DNA of 64,000 nucleotides from Caldanaerobius polysaccharolyticus DSM 13641 (GTDB taxonomy: Bacteria; Bacillota; Thermoanaerobacteria; Thermoanaerobacterales; Caldanaerobiaceae): NCBI RefSeq assembly GCF_000427425.1, contig NZ_KE386495.1, positions 857,072-921,071 of the forward strand, written 5' to 3'. The notes under the pieces are model-generated. The model was not told where the DNA came from. It was given only the letters and a program-made list of their open reading frames with translations, and searched no databases. This document shows, one piece after another, positions 35,036 to 45,070 of this stretch (its first letter is position 1; the number at the start of each line of letters is the position of its first letter). A program made the position numbers and the translations under genes.

Positions 35036-36253
35036 TTGCGTGGTAATTGTCTTGTAGCTCAATCGGGAGGTCCAACAGCAGTTATAAATGGAAGTCTGTA
35101 TGGGGTTATAACAGAGGCTCTAAATACCCGTTGTTTTGATATGGTCTTTGGGGGAATTCACGGGATAAAAGGGATTTTGGAAGGAAAAATTAAAGATTTG
35201 ACGGGTATTTCTATGGATTATCTGGAGAGAGTTAAACTAAGTCCCTCTGCGGCATTGGGATCCTGCAGGTATAAACTAAAAGACCCCAATGAGTCGGTAG
35301 AAGAATACGAAAGGCTTTTTAGGCTGTTTGACCAAAACCGCATCAAGTATTTCTTTTATATAGGTGGAAATGATTCTATGGATTCCACATATAAAATCGA
35401 GAGATATGCAAAAAAAGTAGGCTATGATTTAAAGGTTATAGGTATACCCAAAACTATAGATAATGACCTTATGTATACAGACCATTGCCCGGGGTATGGA
35501 AGCGCGGCTAAATACGTAGCAACAGCAGCTATAGAGTTGGCATTGGATTCTGCTGTGTACGGGACAGGGGTAATAAACGTGCTGGAAGTCATGGGGCGAA
35601 ATACAGGATGGATAGCAGGAGCTGCGGCTCTGGCGAAAGATAAAGTGCCTGGATTGAACATGCTCGTGTACTTGCCTGAAGTGGTTTTTGACGAAGAAAA
35701 GTTTTTGAATGATTTGGATAAGGCTTTTAAGGCAGATAACCATTTGTTTGTGGTTGTATCTGAAGGGCTTGTAAATGAGAAGGGAGAATATGTGTTCAAT
35801 AGGAGAAATTCATATAATAGAGATATTTTTGGCCACGTTCAATTAGGTGGTGTGGGAGATTATATTGAACAGCTGATAAAAGAGAATATCTACGACAGGG
35901 TAAAATTGACTAGGTTGGGTTTTTTACAGCGATGCGCTATGCATTGTGTTTCAAAGACCGATCTGGATGAAGCTGTAATGGTAGGGCGAATGGCAGTTAA
36001 ATACGCACTGGACGATATAAGCGGAAAGATGGTGAGTTTAAAGAGAATTGAAGCACCTGAATATAAGTGTTTTACAGATGTAGTAGATCTCAATAAAGTG
36101 TGCAATTGTGAGAAGAAGGTACCATTAGAGTGGGTAAACTCAGATGGCAATTTTGTAAATGAAAACTTTTTAGATTATGTGAGGCCGTTGATTTTGGGTG
36201 AGGAGGAGGTTCCTAGGGATTGCGGCCTTCCAGAATACGTCCGATTGTTTTAG
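35036..36253 (+). CDS. pfp: 6-phosphofructokinase, probably pyrophosphate-dependent
   Basis: 405 residues from TTG 35036 (AAGGAGAGG at 35021-35029). Motifs: AQSGGPTAVINGSL (nucleotide/PPi loop), IGGNDSMDS near residue 110, PKTIDNDLMYTD, CPGYGSAAKY and MGRNTGWIAGA. Lys in PKTID and Asp in GGND are the two residues associated with PPi rather than ATP as donor, so the enzyme probably converts fructose-6-phosphate plus PPi to the bisphosphate reversibly. The usual GGDD is GGND here. It sits directly downstream of a sensor kinase. Confidence 0.85.
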   Translation: MRGNCLVAQSGGPTAVINGSLYGVITEALNTRCFDMVFGGIHGIKGILEGKIKDLTGISMDYLERVKLSPSAALGSCRYKLKDPNESVEEYERLFRLFDQNRIKYFFYIGGNDSMDSTYKIERYAKKVGYDLKVIGIPKTIDNDLMYTDHCPGYGSAAKYVATAAIELALDSAVYGTGVINVLEVMGRNTGWIAGAAALAKDKVPGLNMLVYLPEVVFDEEKFLNDLDKAFKADNHLFVVVSEGLVNEKGEYVFNRRNSYNRDIFGHVQLGGVGDYIEQLIKENIYDRVKLTRLGFLQRCAMHCVSKTDLDEAVMVGRMAVKYALDDISGKMVSLKRIEAPEYKCFTDVVDLNKVCNCEKKVPLEWVNSDGNFVNENFLDYVRPLILGEEEVPRDCGLPEYVRLF

Positions 36254-36284
36254 AGCTCTGTGCAAATACAGGGCTCTTTTATTA
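36251..36284 (+). terminator. Terminator after the phosphofructokinase gene
   Basis: AGAGCTCTGT-gcaaat-ACAGGGCTCT followed by TTTA. The stem is 10 bp with one T-G wobble, directly overlapping the stop codon. Confidence 0.8.
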
Positions 36285-36365
36285 TGCGTCTGTTTATTAC
36301 CTGCGCGTTTTGGGAATAATATTTTTTGCGTATCAACATAAAAAGGACAAGGAGTTGATAAGAGC

Positions 36366-39300
36366 GTGCTTTACACAATAGCTACAGCTGTTGTCACATT
36401 GGCCCTGCTTTATCGGTTTATTTACGCGATTGCGTATAGAAAAAGATTTCGCAATATGGGATTTGCCAGCGTACAGGATGTTTTTTTGGTACCTGAAGAA
36501 TTACAGAAGCATGCCGGCGAAGTGGCCAAAAGGCATATTATTTCTAGGAAAAAAAGAAACCCTCGGTGGCTCGTAGGTAGGGTAAATGACAATTACAGGT
36601 ATATTAAATCATTGTATAAAAAATTAAATGGGGAAGTAAAGCAGCAAAAATCTGTAAACCCAGCGTCAGAATGGTTGTTAGATAATTTTTACATAATCGA
36701 AGAGCAGATTAAGGATGTTAGAAATACGTTGAGACACGGCAATAATCCGTTGCCTGTATTAAAAGAAGGATATTTAAAGGGGTATCCTAGAATATACGCT
36801 TTAGCTCTAGAAATAGTATCGCATACAGACGGCAAAGTGGATGAAAAAGTGATATCTGAATTTGTCACAGCTTACCAGTCTAAATCGTTGCTTGCTAACG
36901 GTGAGATATGGGCTTTAAGCCTTATGCTGCGCGTAGCATTGATTGAAAATATAAGGTTTTTATGCGAGAGAATAGATGAGACCAACAGGCAGTGGCGTAA
37001 AGCTGAACAGATCCTCGACAGCGAGGATATATTTAAGGCTGCGAAAGAATATATCAAAAGTACTGAGTTAAATTATTCCTTTGTAGAGCACCTTATTCAA
37101 AAGTTGAGAAAACGTGGCCGCGAAACGGTTCACGTTATAAACGATCTTAGAAATTTTTTAGTAGAATACGGGATAACGGAAGAAAAAATAGTACAGATGG
37201 AACATCAATATCAGGCATCTATGGAGGTTTCTATTGGTAATTCTATAAGCAGTTTAAAACTGCTTTCCAGCATGGATTGGACGGATATATTTGAGGATTT
37301 AAGCACTGTAGAACAGATATTAAGGCGTGACCCCAGCGGCGTATATCCTAAGATGGACTTTGCCTCAAGGGATTATTACAGGCGCATTGTGGAGAAAATC
37401 GCATCGATTGCTGGCGTTTCTGAGACCCTTGTTGCCCTTAAAGCTGTAGAATGCGCTCATGAAGCTCAAGGAAAAGAAGAAAGAGAGAGGCATGTGGGTT
37501 ATTATCTGATCGGAAAGGGGAAGGATGTTCTTGAGAAAAAAGGCGGATTTAGAGCAAAAAATCCCTGTAAATGGGCTATGGGGATACTGCAACACGCTGA
37601 GCTGTTTTACTTTGGGTCTATTGTGTTTATTACGTTGATGGTAATTTTAGCGCTTATGGCTTACGCCTATAGAAATATGGCGACTGCTGCTGATGTGTCA
37701 GCTGTGGTTAAAATCGCACTGGTATTAATAGCGATATCTGTACCTGCCAGTGAGATATCAGTGAGCACGGTAAATTGGCTGGTAACCCATATTTTTCGGC
37801 CTAGAATACTTCCTAAGCTTGAATTAAAAGAAGGTATACCAGAAGAAGCGGCCACTTTTATAGTCATTCCTACATTGTTGTCAGATGAGCGACGAGTTAA
37901 GGATTTAATATTTAACTTGGAAAAATACTACCTGGCTAATAAAGAAAAAAACCTATACTTTGCGCTACTGGGCGATTTTAAAGATGGGCCTGAGAAAGAT
38001 ATGCCTGAGGACGAAGCTGTTGTAAAGTGCGCTTTAGCTGGAGTAAAAGAATTAAACGAGCGTTACGCTAAAGGTCGTGAAGACATCTTCTACTATTTTC
38101 ACAGGGAAAGACAATATAGCGCTGGACAGGGGAAATGGATGGGTTGGGAGCGCAAAAGAGGCGCTTTGCTGGAATTTAACGACCTGTTGCTTGGCTCAAG
38201 ACAAACCAGTTATCGCATATTGAGCTGTGATGCAGGTAAATTGCCAAAGATAAAGTACGTCATCACATTAGATGCTGACACCGAATTGCCTTTAAATGCA
38301 GCTAGAGAGCTGATAGGCACGATGATGCACCCGCTAAATAAAGCTGTAGTGGACGAAAAAAGAGGCATAGTGGTAGATGGATATGGGCTTTTGCAACCCA
38401 GGGTAAATGTGGACATAGTCAGTGCAAACCGAACTTTTTTCTCTAAGGTATTCGCAGGTCAATGGGGAATAGATCCTTACACAACGGCTGTATCGGATGT
38501 GTATCAGGATCTGTTTAAAGAAGGCATATACACAGGCAAGGGTATATACGACGTAGAAGTATTTCAAAAGGTCTTGCGGGATGCTATACCTGACAACTCA
38601 ATATTAAGCCATGACCTTTTAGAAGGCTGTTACGTGAGGACAGGCCTGGTTACGGATATAGAATTGATAGATGGCTATCCTGCTACGTATCATTCTTATG
38701 CTATGCGCATGCACCGGTGGGTGAGAGGGGATTGGCAGTTAATACCATGGCTTGCTTCAAAAGTTAAAAACAGAAAAGGCCAGGTGATATCTAACCCCCT
38801 GTCTACGATTTCCAGGTGGAAGATTTTTGACAACTTGAGGAGAAGTCTTGTGTCGCCTTTTTTAATGGCAGTAACGGTTTTGGCGTTTGGTGTATTTCCT
38901 GGCAGCGAATATGTATGGTTTACTTTTGTCCTGCTTACTGCAGGTTTTCCAGTGGTGCTAGAAATTTTTGATATAGTTTTATATGGACAGTTTCTCATGC
39001 CTAAAGGCAAGAGGCATTCAGCTGCGATTACGGGGATTAAAGCCGCTTTTTATAGATTCGGGATTTTATTTGCTTTTATGCCCTATCAGGCGTATTTAAT
39101 GGTTGATGCTATAGGGAGGACGTTGGTAAGGGTATTTTTTACCCGCAAAAATCTCATAGAATGGGTAACTGCCGCAGATGTAGAGCGTCGATTAAAAAAC
39201 GGCGTCTTAAAATCCTTTGGCAGGATGTGGGTGTCGATTTTAGAGGCGCTGCTTGTAGTTATAGTTGATGCAGTCTATAGTCCTTTTACGTGGCAGATTA

Positions 39301-42300
39301 CATTGCCTTTATTGGCTTTGTGGAGTTTATCACCGTATATAGCATATCGTATAAGCCTGGTTAAAGAGCGAAAGATGAAGCAATTGTCCGAACAGGATAA
39401 AAGAGAGTTGAGACTTATAGCTAGGAAAACATGGAGGTATTTTGAGGATTTTGTGGGCCCTGATGACAATTATTTGCCCCCTGACAATTACCAGGAGGAT
39501 CCACCTAATGGCGTTGCCCATAGGACTTCTCCCACCAATATAGGGCTCTTACTTGTTTCCACCCTTGCGGCCAGGGATTTTGGTTATATAAGCACCATAG
39601 AAATGATTCGCAGATTAAACAATACCATTTCGACGGTTGAGAGAATGGAAAAGTGGAAAGGGCATTTGTTTAACTGGTACAATACCAGGACTTTAAAGCC
39701 TTTGAGGCCGCGATATGTTTCTACCGTCGATAGCGGTAATCTGGTAGCGTATATGATGACGTTGAAACAAGGGCTTTTACAATACATGAGAGAACCTGTA
39801 TTGGATGAAAGGTACGGTAGAGGTCTTCTGGATACACTGGAGCTATTAAAGATGGACAATGCCTTTATCGGTTTAGATACGTCGGTTTTGGAAGATGTGG
39901 TAGACTCTAACTTTTCTGTATTTGAGTTTAAAAAAGCTTTAGAAGAACTCAAATACAATATAGATAAAGAAACAATCGCCGTGAATTCTCCATGGTACAG
40001 AAAGGTCAGGGAGATGCTGGAAGACTATTTGAGGGAACAAAAGGATGTGATGCCATGGTTGGACGATTATTACCAAATACTTCAATGGGAAGGTGCCGAC
40101 TTTATAGTTTCCATTCTTGTTGATGCGCAAAAGGATAGGTCATTGATAGGGCTAAGCAGAATTTACGATAAAGCAATCGCTAGGATTGAGGAATATGAAA
40201 AGGGTTTAACTGACGAGGAAGTGGCTTCACAGGTTGTCGTATTAAAAGACAAAATTGTTAAAGCTAAACAGCAAGTGGATAAGGCTATGGGGAGTATAAG
40301 GGAGCTGGTAAATAGGCTGAGCCGCTTGGTGGATGACACAAAGTTTGAGCCGCTTTACGTGCCAGTCAGACAGCTTTTTTCCATAGGTTATAACGTGGAA
40401 GAAGGCCAGCTTTCAAAGGCTTATTATGACCTCTTGGCATCAGAGGCAAGGCAGACCAGTTATATAGCTATCGCCAGGGGCGAGGTGGACAAAAAGCATT
40501 GGTTTCGCCTGGGGAGAGCTCTCACAGTAGTGAACGGCTACAGGGGCTTGGTATCTTGGACAGGAACTATGTTTGAATACCTGATGCCTATGCTCACCAT
40601 GCGCAGTTACGAAAATACCCTTTTAGATGAAACCTATTATTTCGTCATAAGAGCGCAGAAATTGTACGGCCGCCAGCGAAGAGTGCCGTGGGGTGTGTCT
40701 GAGTCTGCATTTTACTCCTTTGATATAAACCTCAATTACCAGTACAAAGCTTTTGGGGTACCGTCGCTGGGATTGAAAAGGGGATTGGCTAATGAAGTGG
40801 TTGTAGCTCCCTATGCTGCCATGCTAGCGCTGCCTTTGGATCCAGAAGGGGTTATGCAAAATATCCGCATGCTGAAGAGACACGGTTTGGAGGGCCCTTA
40901 TGGGTTTTATGAAGCTGTGGATTATACCTCTGAGAGGCTTGTTCAGGGAGAAGAGAGCAAAATCGTCAAAAGCTTCATGGTACATCATCAGGGGATGAGT
41001 TTTTTGGCACTGGATAACTATTTTAACGATAATATAATGCAAGAGCGATTTCATCGTGACCCTGTGATAAGTGCAGCAGAAATACTGCTTCAGGAAAGAT
41101 TGCCTGAGGGGATCACTTTTAAGAACGAAGAGAAAAATCGCTATGAGTCGGTAAAAGTCGTGGAACATGAAGAAGTGGAAGTCATCAGAATGCCTCGGGT
41201 TAACGAGGGGTCACTTCCTGATGTGCACCTTTTGTCCAACGGCAGTTATTCCATTATGATATCGGATAAAGGCACAGGTTACAGCAAAGGTCTAGGACAG
41301 GCTGTTACCCGATGGAGAGAGGATCCTTTGGGGAATTTTGGAATGTTTTTCTATATCCAGAATATAAATTCTAACGACGTTTGGTCTGCCACTTATGCTC
41401 CTTACAATGTTATGCCGAATAAGTACAAAGTGGTGTTTTCTCAACATAAAGCCGATTTTTACAGGACAGATGGCAACATAGACACCCATATGGAAGTAAT
41501 CGTATCTCCTAGTGATATAGCTGAGATAAGGCGTCTTAGTATAACCAATCACAGCAAGCATTCCAGGACGATAGAAGTAACCAGTTATGCAGAGCTGGTA
41601 ATCGCTCCCCAAGCGGCGGACGTAGCTCACCCTGCTTTTGGCAATCTTTTTGTTAAGACCGAATACATAGGCGAATACGAAAGCTTATTGGCCCACAGGC
41701 GACCTAAAAGCAGCGATCAAAGTCCTGTATGGGTATTTCATACTGTCACGGTAGACGGAGGAGAGATAATAGGCGATGTCCAGTATGAGACTGATCGGTC
41801 CAAGTTTATAGGAAGAGGCCGTACCCTCAAGGATCCGGTGGCAATGGACGTGGACCATCCTCTTACCAATACCGTAGGTTCTGTTCTGGATCCTATTATG
41901 AGTATAAGGCGTAGGGTAAAGATAATGCCTGGGCAGACTGTTACCATTGCCTACACTACGGGCATGGCGGAAAGCCGCAACGAAGCTTTGCAGTTAGCTG
42001 AAAAATACCACGACAGCGGTTGTATTCAACGGGCATTTGAGCTGGCATTGACCAGGAGCCGCGTTGAGTCCAGGTACCTTAATATGAAAGCTAGTGAAAT
42101 ACAGCTATACCAACAATTAGTACCTCACATATTGTTTATAAGCCCGTTAAGGCAAAAGTGGAGTAATGAGATACGCAATAACTTAAAAGGCCAATCGGTA
42201 TTGTGGGGCTATGGTATTTCGGGAGATCTGCCTTTGGTGCTGGTGTGCATTGATGATCCGGAAGATATCGATATCGTTTATCAGATGATTAGGGCTCATG

Positions 42301-45047
42301 AGTACTGGAGGGTAAAAGGTTTAAATGTAGATCTGATCATATTAAATGAAGACGACAGCAGTTATCTACAGCCATTAAACGATATGATAAAAGAAGCTAT
42401 TGCTTCCAGTCACGCTAGAGAATTGGTGGGGATACCTGGGGGCATACACGTGATTCAGGGCAATAACGTTAGCGATGACGTTAAGGAGTTGTTTTACAAA
42501 GTCGCCCGCCTGGTGCTAAGAGGTAAGGACGGTTCTGTGTACGATCAAGTAGCTGTTGAAGAGCAGAGGGTGTTACCAGATGTAGTGGAGTGGAGGGGCG
42601 GTAAGCAGTATAAACAGCATTCCACAACAGCTGAAGGGCTGGTGTACTTTAATGGGACAGGTGGATTTAGTCCTGATGGAAAAGAATACGTTATATATTT
42701 GAAAGACGGAAACACCACTCCACTGCCGTGGATAAATGTGATTTCAAATGAGGAATTCGGCTTCCAGGTATCAGAATCGGGTTCAGGTTACACCTGGGCT
42801 GAAAATAGCAGGGAGAATAAACTGACGCCGTGGTACAATGATCCTGTGGTAGATCCTCCTGGTGAAGTGCTGTATTTAAGGGACGAGGATAGTGGCGATG
42901 TATGGACCGTGACATCCCAACCTATAAGAGACGATGAGCCGTACCTTATAAGGCACGGAAATGGTTACTCTGTTTTTGAGCACATAAGCTATGGTATTCA
43001 GCAGGAGCTGACTCAATTTGTGCCATTGCATGACCCGGTAAAAGTGTGTTTGTTGAAACTTAAAAACCTCACCGCAGATATTAGACACCTAAGCCTCACG
43101 TATTACATGAGGCCGGTGATGGGGGTAAGCGAACAGGCGACAGCGCCATTTATAGTCACGGAAAAATATGAAGATGGTATTTTGCTTATTAGAAACACCT
43201 ACAACGAAGATTTTCCGGCAAGGATTGCGTTTTTGGATTCCTCCGAGTTAAGCGGTAGGTCGTATACCGGCGATCGGCGGGAATTTATAGGTCTAGATGG
43301 TAGCCTGAGATATCCTGAGGCCCTCAAAAGAAAAGAATTATCAGGTAGAGTAGGGGCAGGGCTTGATCCCTGTGGAGCTTTGCAGGTGAAAGTGATGTTG
43401 GATGCCGGCGAAGAAAAGACAGTGGTGTTTATGTTAGGGCAATGCGCTGACTTGGACGCTGTGAAAAAATTGTGTGCTAAGTATAGAGATGTAAATAATG
43501 CTTTAGAGGAGCTGGATAATGTTAAAAAATTCTGGGATGATCTTTTAGATACCATCCAGGTTAAGACGCCGGATACGTCTATGGATTTTATGATAAACAG
43601 ATGGTTACCCTATCAGACCGTTGGGTGCAGGATATGGGCGAGATCAGCTTTTTATCAATCAGGGGGTGCTTATGGCTTTAGAGACCAGCTGCAAGATGCG
43701 ATGAATGTGGTGTTTATATACCCTGGACTAACGCGCAGGCAGATACTAACCAGTGCAGCACACCAATTTATAGAAGGGGATGTACAACACTGGTGGCATC
43801 CCGGCTCAGGCAAAGGTATACGCACCAGGCATTCTGATGACCTGTTATGGCTGGCTTATGTCACGGCAGATTATATAAAGAGTACAGGAGACGTGGATGT
43901 ATTAAAAGTTCAGATTCCTTACCTCATAGAGGAACCGCTGAAGGAAGAAGAGAACGATAGATACAGTAAACCTTTGGTTTCTACTACCACGTCCACCCTT
44001 TATGAACACTGCAATAAAGCTATTGAACGGGCATTGAGGTTTGGCCCCCATGGTCTACCTCTTATAGGCTCAGGGGATTGGAATGACGGTATGAATACAG
44101 TAGGTAATAAAGGCAAAGGTGAAAGCGTATGGTTGGGTTGGTTCCTGTACGCTGTTTTGATGGCGTTTATACCGTTATGTGAGGTTCAAGATGATCGCGA
44201 AAGAGCAGAAAATTATCGAGTTATCGCTCAGAACATAGTGAATGCTATTGAGGAAAGCGGATGGGATGGGAGCTGGTACAGAAGGGCGTATTTTGACGAC
44301 GGAACTCCGCTAGGATCTGCTCAAAACACCGAGTGCAAAATTGACTCCATTTCCCAGTCGTGGTCGGTTATCTCGGGTGCGGCTAAGCTGAACAGGGCCA
44401 GAGAAGCCATGGGTGCTGTGGAGCATTACCTGGTAAACAAAGAGAACGGGATTATAAGGTTGCTGATGCCTCCTTTTGACGAAGGCGATTTAAAGCCAGG
44501 TTATATCAAAGGATATGTGCCCGGAGTAAGGGAAAATGGAGGTCAGTATACCCATGCGGCAGTGTGGGTTGTAATGGCTTTTGCTCTCTTGGGCGAGGGG
44601 GATAAAGCCTGGGAGTACTATAACCTCATAAATCCTATAAATCATAGCAGAACTGCATTAGAGGTTTCGGTGTATAAAGTAGAACCTTATGTAATGGCGG
44701 CAGATGTGTACGCAGTTCAGCCTCATGAAGGAAGAGGAGGATGGACGTGGTATACGGGAGCTGCAGGGTGGATGTACAGAGTAGGGATAGAACATATTTT
44801 AGGGTTAAAACTCAGGGGCGACAGCATTGTAGTTGACCCGTGTATTCCCAAAGGATGGGAAGAATACCGAATAGTGTACAGGTATAAGAACACTAGGTAC
44901 TTTATCACTGTAAAAAACCCTGAAAAGGTAAACAGAGGTGTAAAAGAGGTGCTTATAGACGACAAGCCTATAAAAGACAAAGTTATACGCTTGGTAGATG
45001 ACGGGACAGAGCACGATGTGAAAGTATACTTGGGGGAATGCCTATAG
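36366..45047 (+). CDS. Cyclic beta-1,2-glucan synthase-like giant protein (GT84-GH94)
   Basis: 2,893 residues from GTG 36366 (AAGGAG at 36349-36354). An N-terminal membrane helix lies at residues 1-25; further helices are near 415-440, 445-475 and 825-900. A glycosyltransferase domain (about 480-820) has YVITLDADTELPLNA and MHRWVRGDWQLIPW. A glycoamylase-like region near 1030-1420 has DDNYLPPDNYQEDPP and ends near DYTSERLV. Two GH94-type sandwich domains follow, then a C-terminal GH94 (alpha/alpha)6 barrel with HWWHPGSGKGIRTRHSDD and GSGDWNDGMNTVG near residue 2570. NdvB/Cgs-type enzymes polymerise UDP-glucose into beta-1,2-glucan and cyclise it by phosphorolysis. The full layout is conserved; cyclisation in this organism is inferred. 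No export partner is adjacent. Confidence 0.88.
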   Translation: MLYTIATAVVTLALLYRFIYAIAYRKRFRNMGFASVQDVFLVPEELQKHAGEVAKRHIISRKKRNPRWLVGRVNDNYRYIKSLYKKLNGEVKQQKSVNPASEWLLDNFYIIEEQIKDVRNTLRHGNNPLPVLKEGYLKGYPRIYALALEIVSHTDGKVDEKVISEFVTAYQSKSLLANGEIWALSLMLRVALIENIRFLCERIDETNRQWRKAEQILDSEDIFKAAKEYIKSTELNYSFVEHLIQKLRKRGRETVHVINDLRNFLVEYGITEEKIVQMEHQYQASMEVSIGNSISSLKLLSSMDWTDIFEDLSTVEQILRRDPSGVYPKMDFASRDYYRRIVEKIASIAGVSETLVALKAVECAHEAQGKEERERHVGYYLIGKGKDVLEKKGGFRAKNPCKWAMGILQHAELFYFGSIVFITLMVILALMAYAYRNMATAADVSAVVKIALVLIAISVPASEISVSTVNWLVTHIFRPRILPKLELKEGIPEEAATFIVIPTLLSDERRVKDLIFNLEKYYLANKEKNLYFALLGDFKDGPEKDMPEDEAVVKCALAGVKELNERYAKGREDIFYYFHRERQYSAGQGKWMGWERKRGALLEFNDLLLGSRQTSYRILSCDAGKLPKIKYVITLDADTELPLNAARELIGTMMHPLNKAVVDEKRGIVVDGYGLLQPRVNVDIVSANRTFFSKVFAGQWGIDPYTTAVSDVYQDLFKEGIYTGKGIYDVEVFQKVLRDAIPDNSILSHDLLEGCYVRTGLVTDIELIDGYPATYHSYAMRMHRWVRGDWQLIPWLASKVKNRKGQVISNPLSTISRWKIFDNLRRSLVSPFLMAVTVLAFGVFPGSEYVWFTFVLLTAGFPVVLEIFDIVLYGQFLMPKGKRHSAAITGIKAAFYRFGILFAFMPYQAYLMVDAIGRTLVRVFFTRKNLIEWVTAADVERRLKNGVLKSFGRMWVSILEALLVVIVDAVYSPFTWQITLPLLALWSLSPYIAYRISLVKERKMKQLSEQDKRELRLIARKTWRYFEDFVGPDDNYLPPDNYQEDPPNGVAHRTSPTNIGLLLVSTLAARDFGYISTIEMIRRLNNTISTVERMEKWKGHLFNWYNTRTLKPLRPRYVSTVDSGNLVAYMMTLKQGLLQYMREPVLDERYGRGLLDTLELLKMDNAFIGLDTSVLEDVVDSNFSVFEFKKALEELKYNIDKETIAVNSPWYRKVREMLEDYLREQKDVMPWLDDYYQILQWEGADFIVSILVDAQKDRSLIGLSRIYDKAIARIEEYEKGLTDEEVASQVVVLKDKIVKAKQQVDKAMGSIRELVNRLSRLVDDTKFEPLYVPVRQLFSIGYNVEEGQLSKAYYDLLASEARQTSYIAIARGEVDKKHWFRLGRALTVVNGYRGLVSWTGTMFEYLMPMLTMRSYENTLLDETYYFVIRAQKLYGRQRRVPWGVSESAFYSFDINLNYQYKAFGVPSLGLKRGLANEVVVAPYAAMLALPLDPEGVMQNIRMLKRHGLEGPYGFYEAVDYTSERLVQGEESKIVKSFMVHHQGMSFLALDNYFNDNIMQERFHRDPVISAAEILLQERLPEGITFKNEEKNRYESVKVVEHEEVEVIRMPRVNEGSLPDVHLLSNGSYSIMISDKGTGYSKGLGQAVTRWREDPLGNFGMFFYIQNINSNDVWSATYAPYNVMPNKYKVVFSQHKADFYRTDGNIDTHMEVIVSPSDIAEIRRLSITNHSKHSRTIEVTSYAELVIAPQAADVAHPAFGNLFVKTEYIGEYESLLAHRRPKSSDQSPVWVFHTVTVDGGEIIGDVQYETDRSKFIGRGRTLKDPVAMDVDHPLTNTVGSVLDPIMSIRRRVKIMPGQTVTIAYTTGMAESRNEALQLAEKYHDSGCIQRAFELALTRSRVESRYLNMKASEIQLYQQLVPHILFISPLRQKWSNEIRNNLKGQSVLWGYGISGDLPLVLVCIDDPEDIDIVYQMIRAHEYWRVKGLNVDLIILNEDDSSYLQPLNDMIKEAIASSHARELVGIPGGIHVIQGNNVSDDVKELFYKVARLVLRGKDGSVYDQVAVEEQRVLPDVVEWRGGKQYKQHSTTAEGLVYFNGTGGFSPDGKEYVIYLKDGNTTPLPWINVISNEEFGFQVSESGSGYTWAENSRENKLTPWYNDPVVDPPGEVLYLRDEDSGDVWTVTSQPIRDDEPYLIRHGNGYSVFEHISYGIQQELTQFVPLHDPVKVCLLKLKNLTADIRHLSLTYYMRPVMGVSEQATAPFIVTEKYEDGILLIRNTYNEDFPARIAFLDSSELSGRSYTGDRREFIGLDGSLRYPEALKRKELSGRVGAGLDPCGALQVKVMLDAGEEKTVVFMLGQCADLDAVKKLCAKYRDVNNALEELDNVKKFWDDLLDTIQVKTPDTSMDFMINRWLPYQTVGCRIWARSAFYQSGGAYGFRDQLQDAMNVVFIYPGLTRRQILTSAAHQFIEGDVQHWWHPGSGKGIRTRHSDDLLWLAYVTADYIKSTGDVDVLKVQIPYLIEEPLKEEENDRYSKPLVSTTTSTLYEHCNKAIERALRFGPHGLPLIGSGDWNDGMNTVGNKGKGESVWLGWFLYAVLMAFIPLCEVQDDRERAENYRVIAQNIVNAIEESGWDGSWYRRAYFDDGTPLGSAQNTECKIDSISQSWSVISGAAKLNRAREAMGAVEHYLVNKENGIIRLLMPPFDEGDLKPGYIKGYVPGVRENGGQYTHAAVWVVMAFALLGEGDKAWEYYNLINPINHSRTALEVSVYKVEPYVMAADVYAVQPHEGRGGWTWYTGAAGWMYRVGIEHILGLKLRGDSIVVDPCIPKGWEEYRIVYRYKNTRYFITVKNPEKVNRGVKEVLIDDKPIKDKVIRLVDDGTEHDVKVYLGECL

Positions 45048-45070
45048 CCATCTCTGCGCTATAGGCATTC
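45036..45070. terminator. Palindrome holding both stop codons of convergent genes
   Basis: GAATGCCTATAGC-catctctgc-GCTATAGGCATTC: 13-bp perfect stem, 9-nt loop. CTATAG at 45042-45047 is read as Leu-stop on both strands, ending the glucan synthase (+) and NAD synthetase (-). No strong T-tract, so termination efficiency is uncertain. Confidence 0.8.

Noticed and set aside
36391-45014. Many antisense and out-of-frame reading frames across the glucan synthase gene
   Set aside because: They are shadows of a 2,893-codon gene with continuous family motifs.
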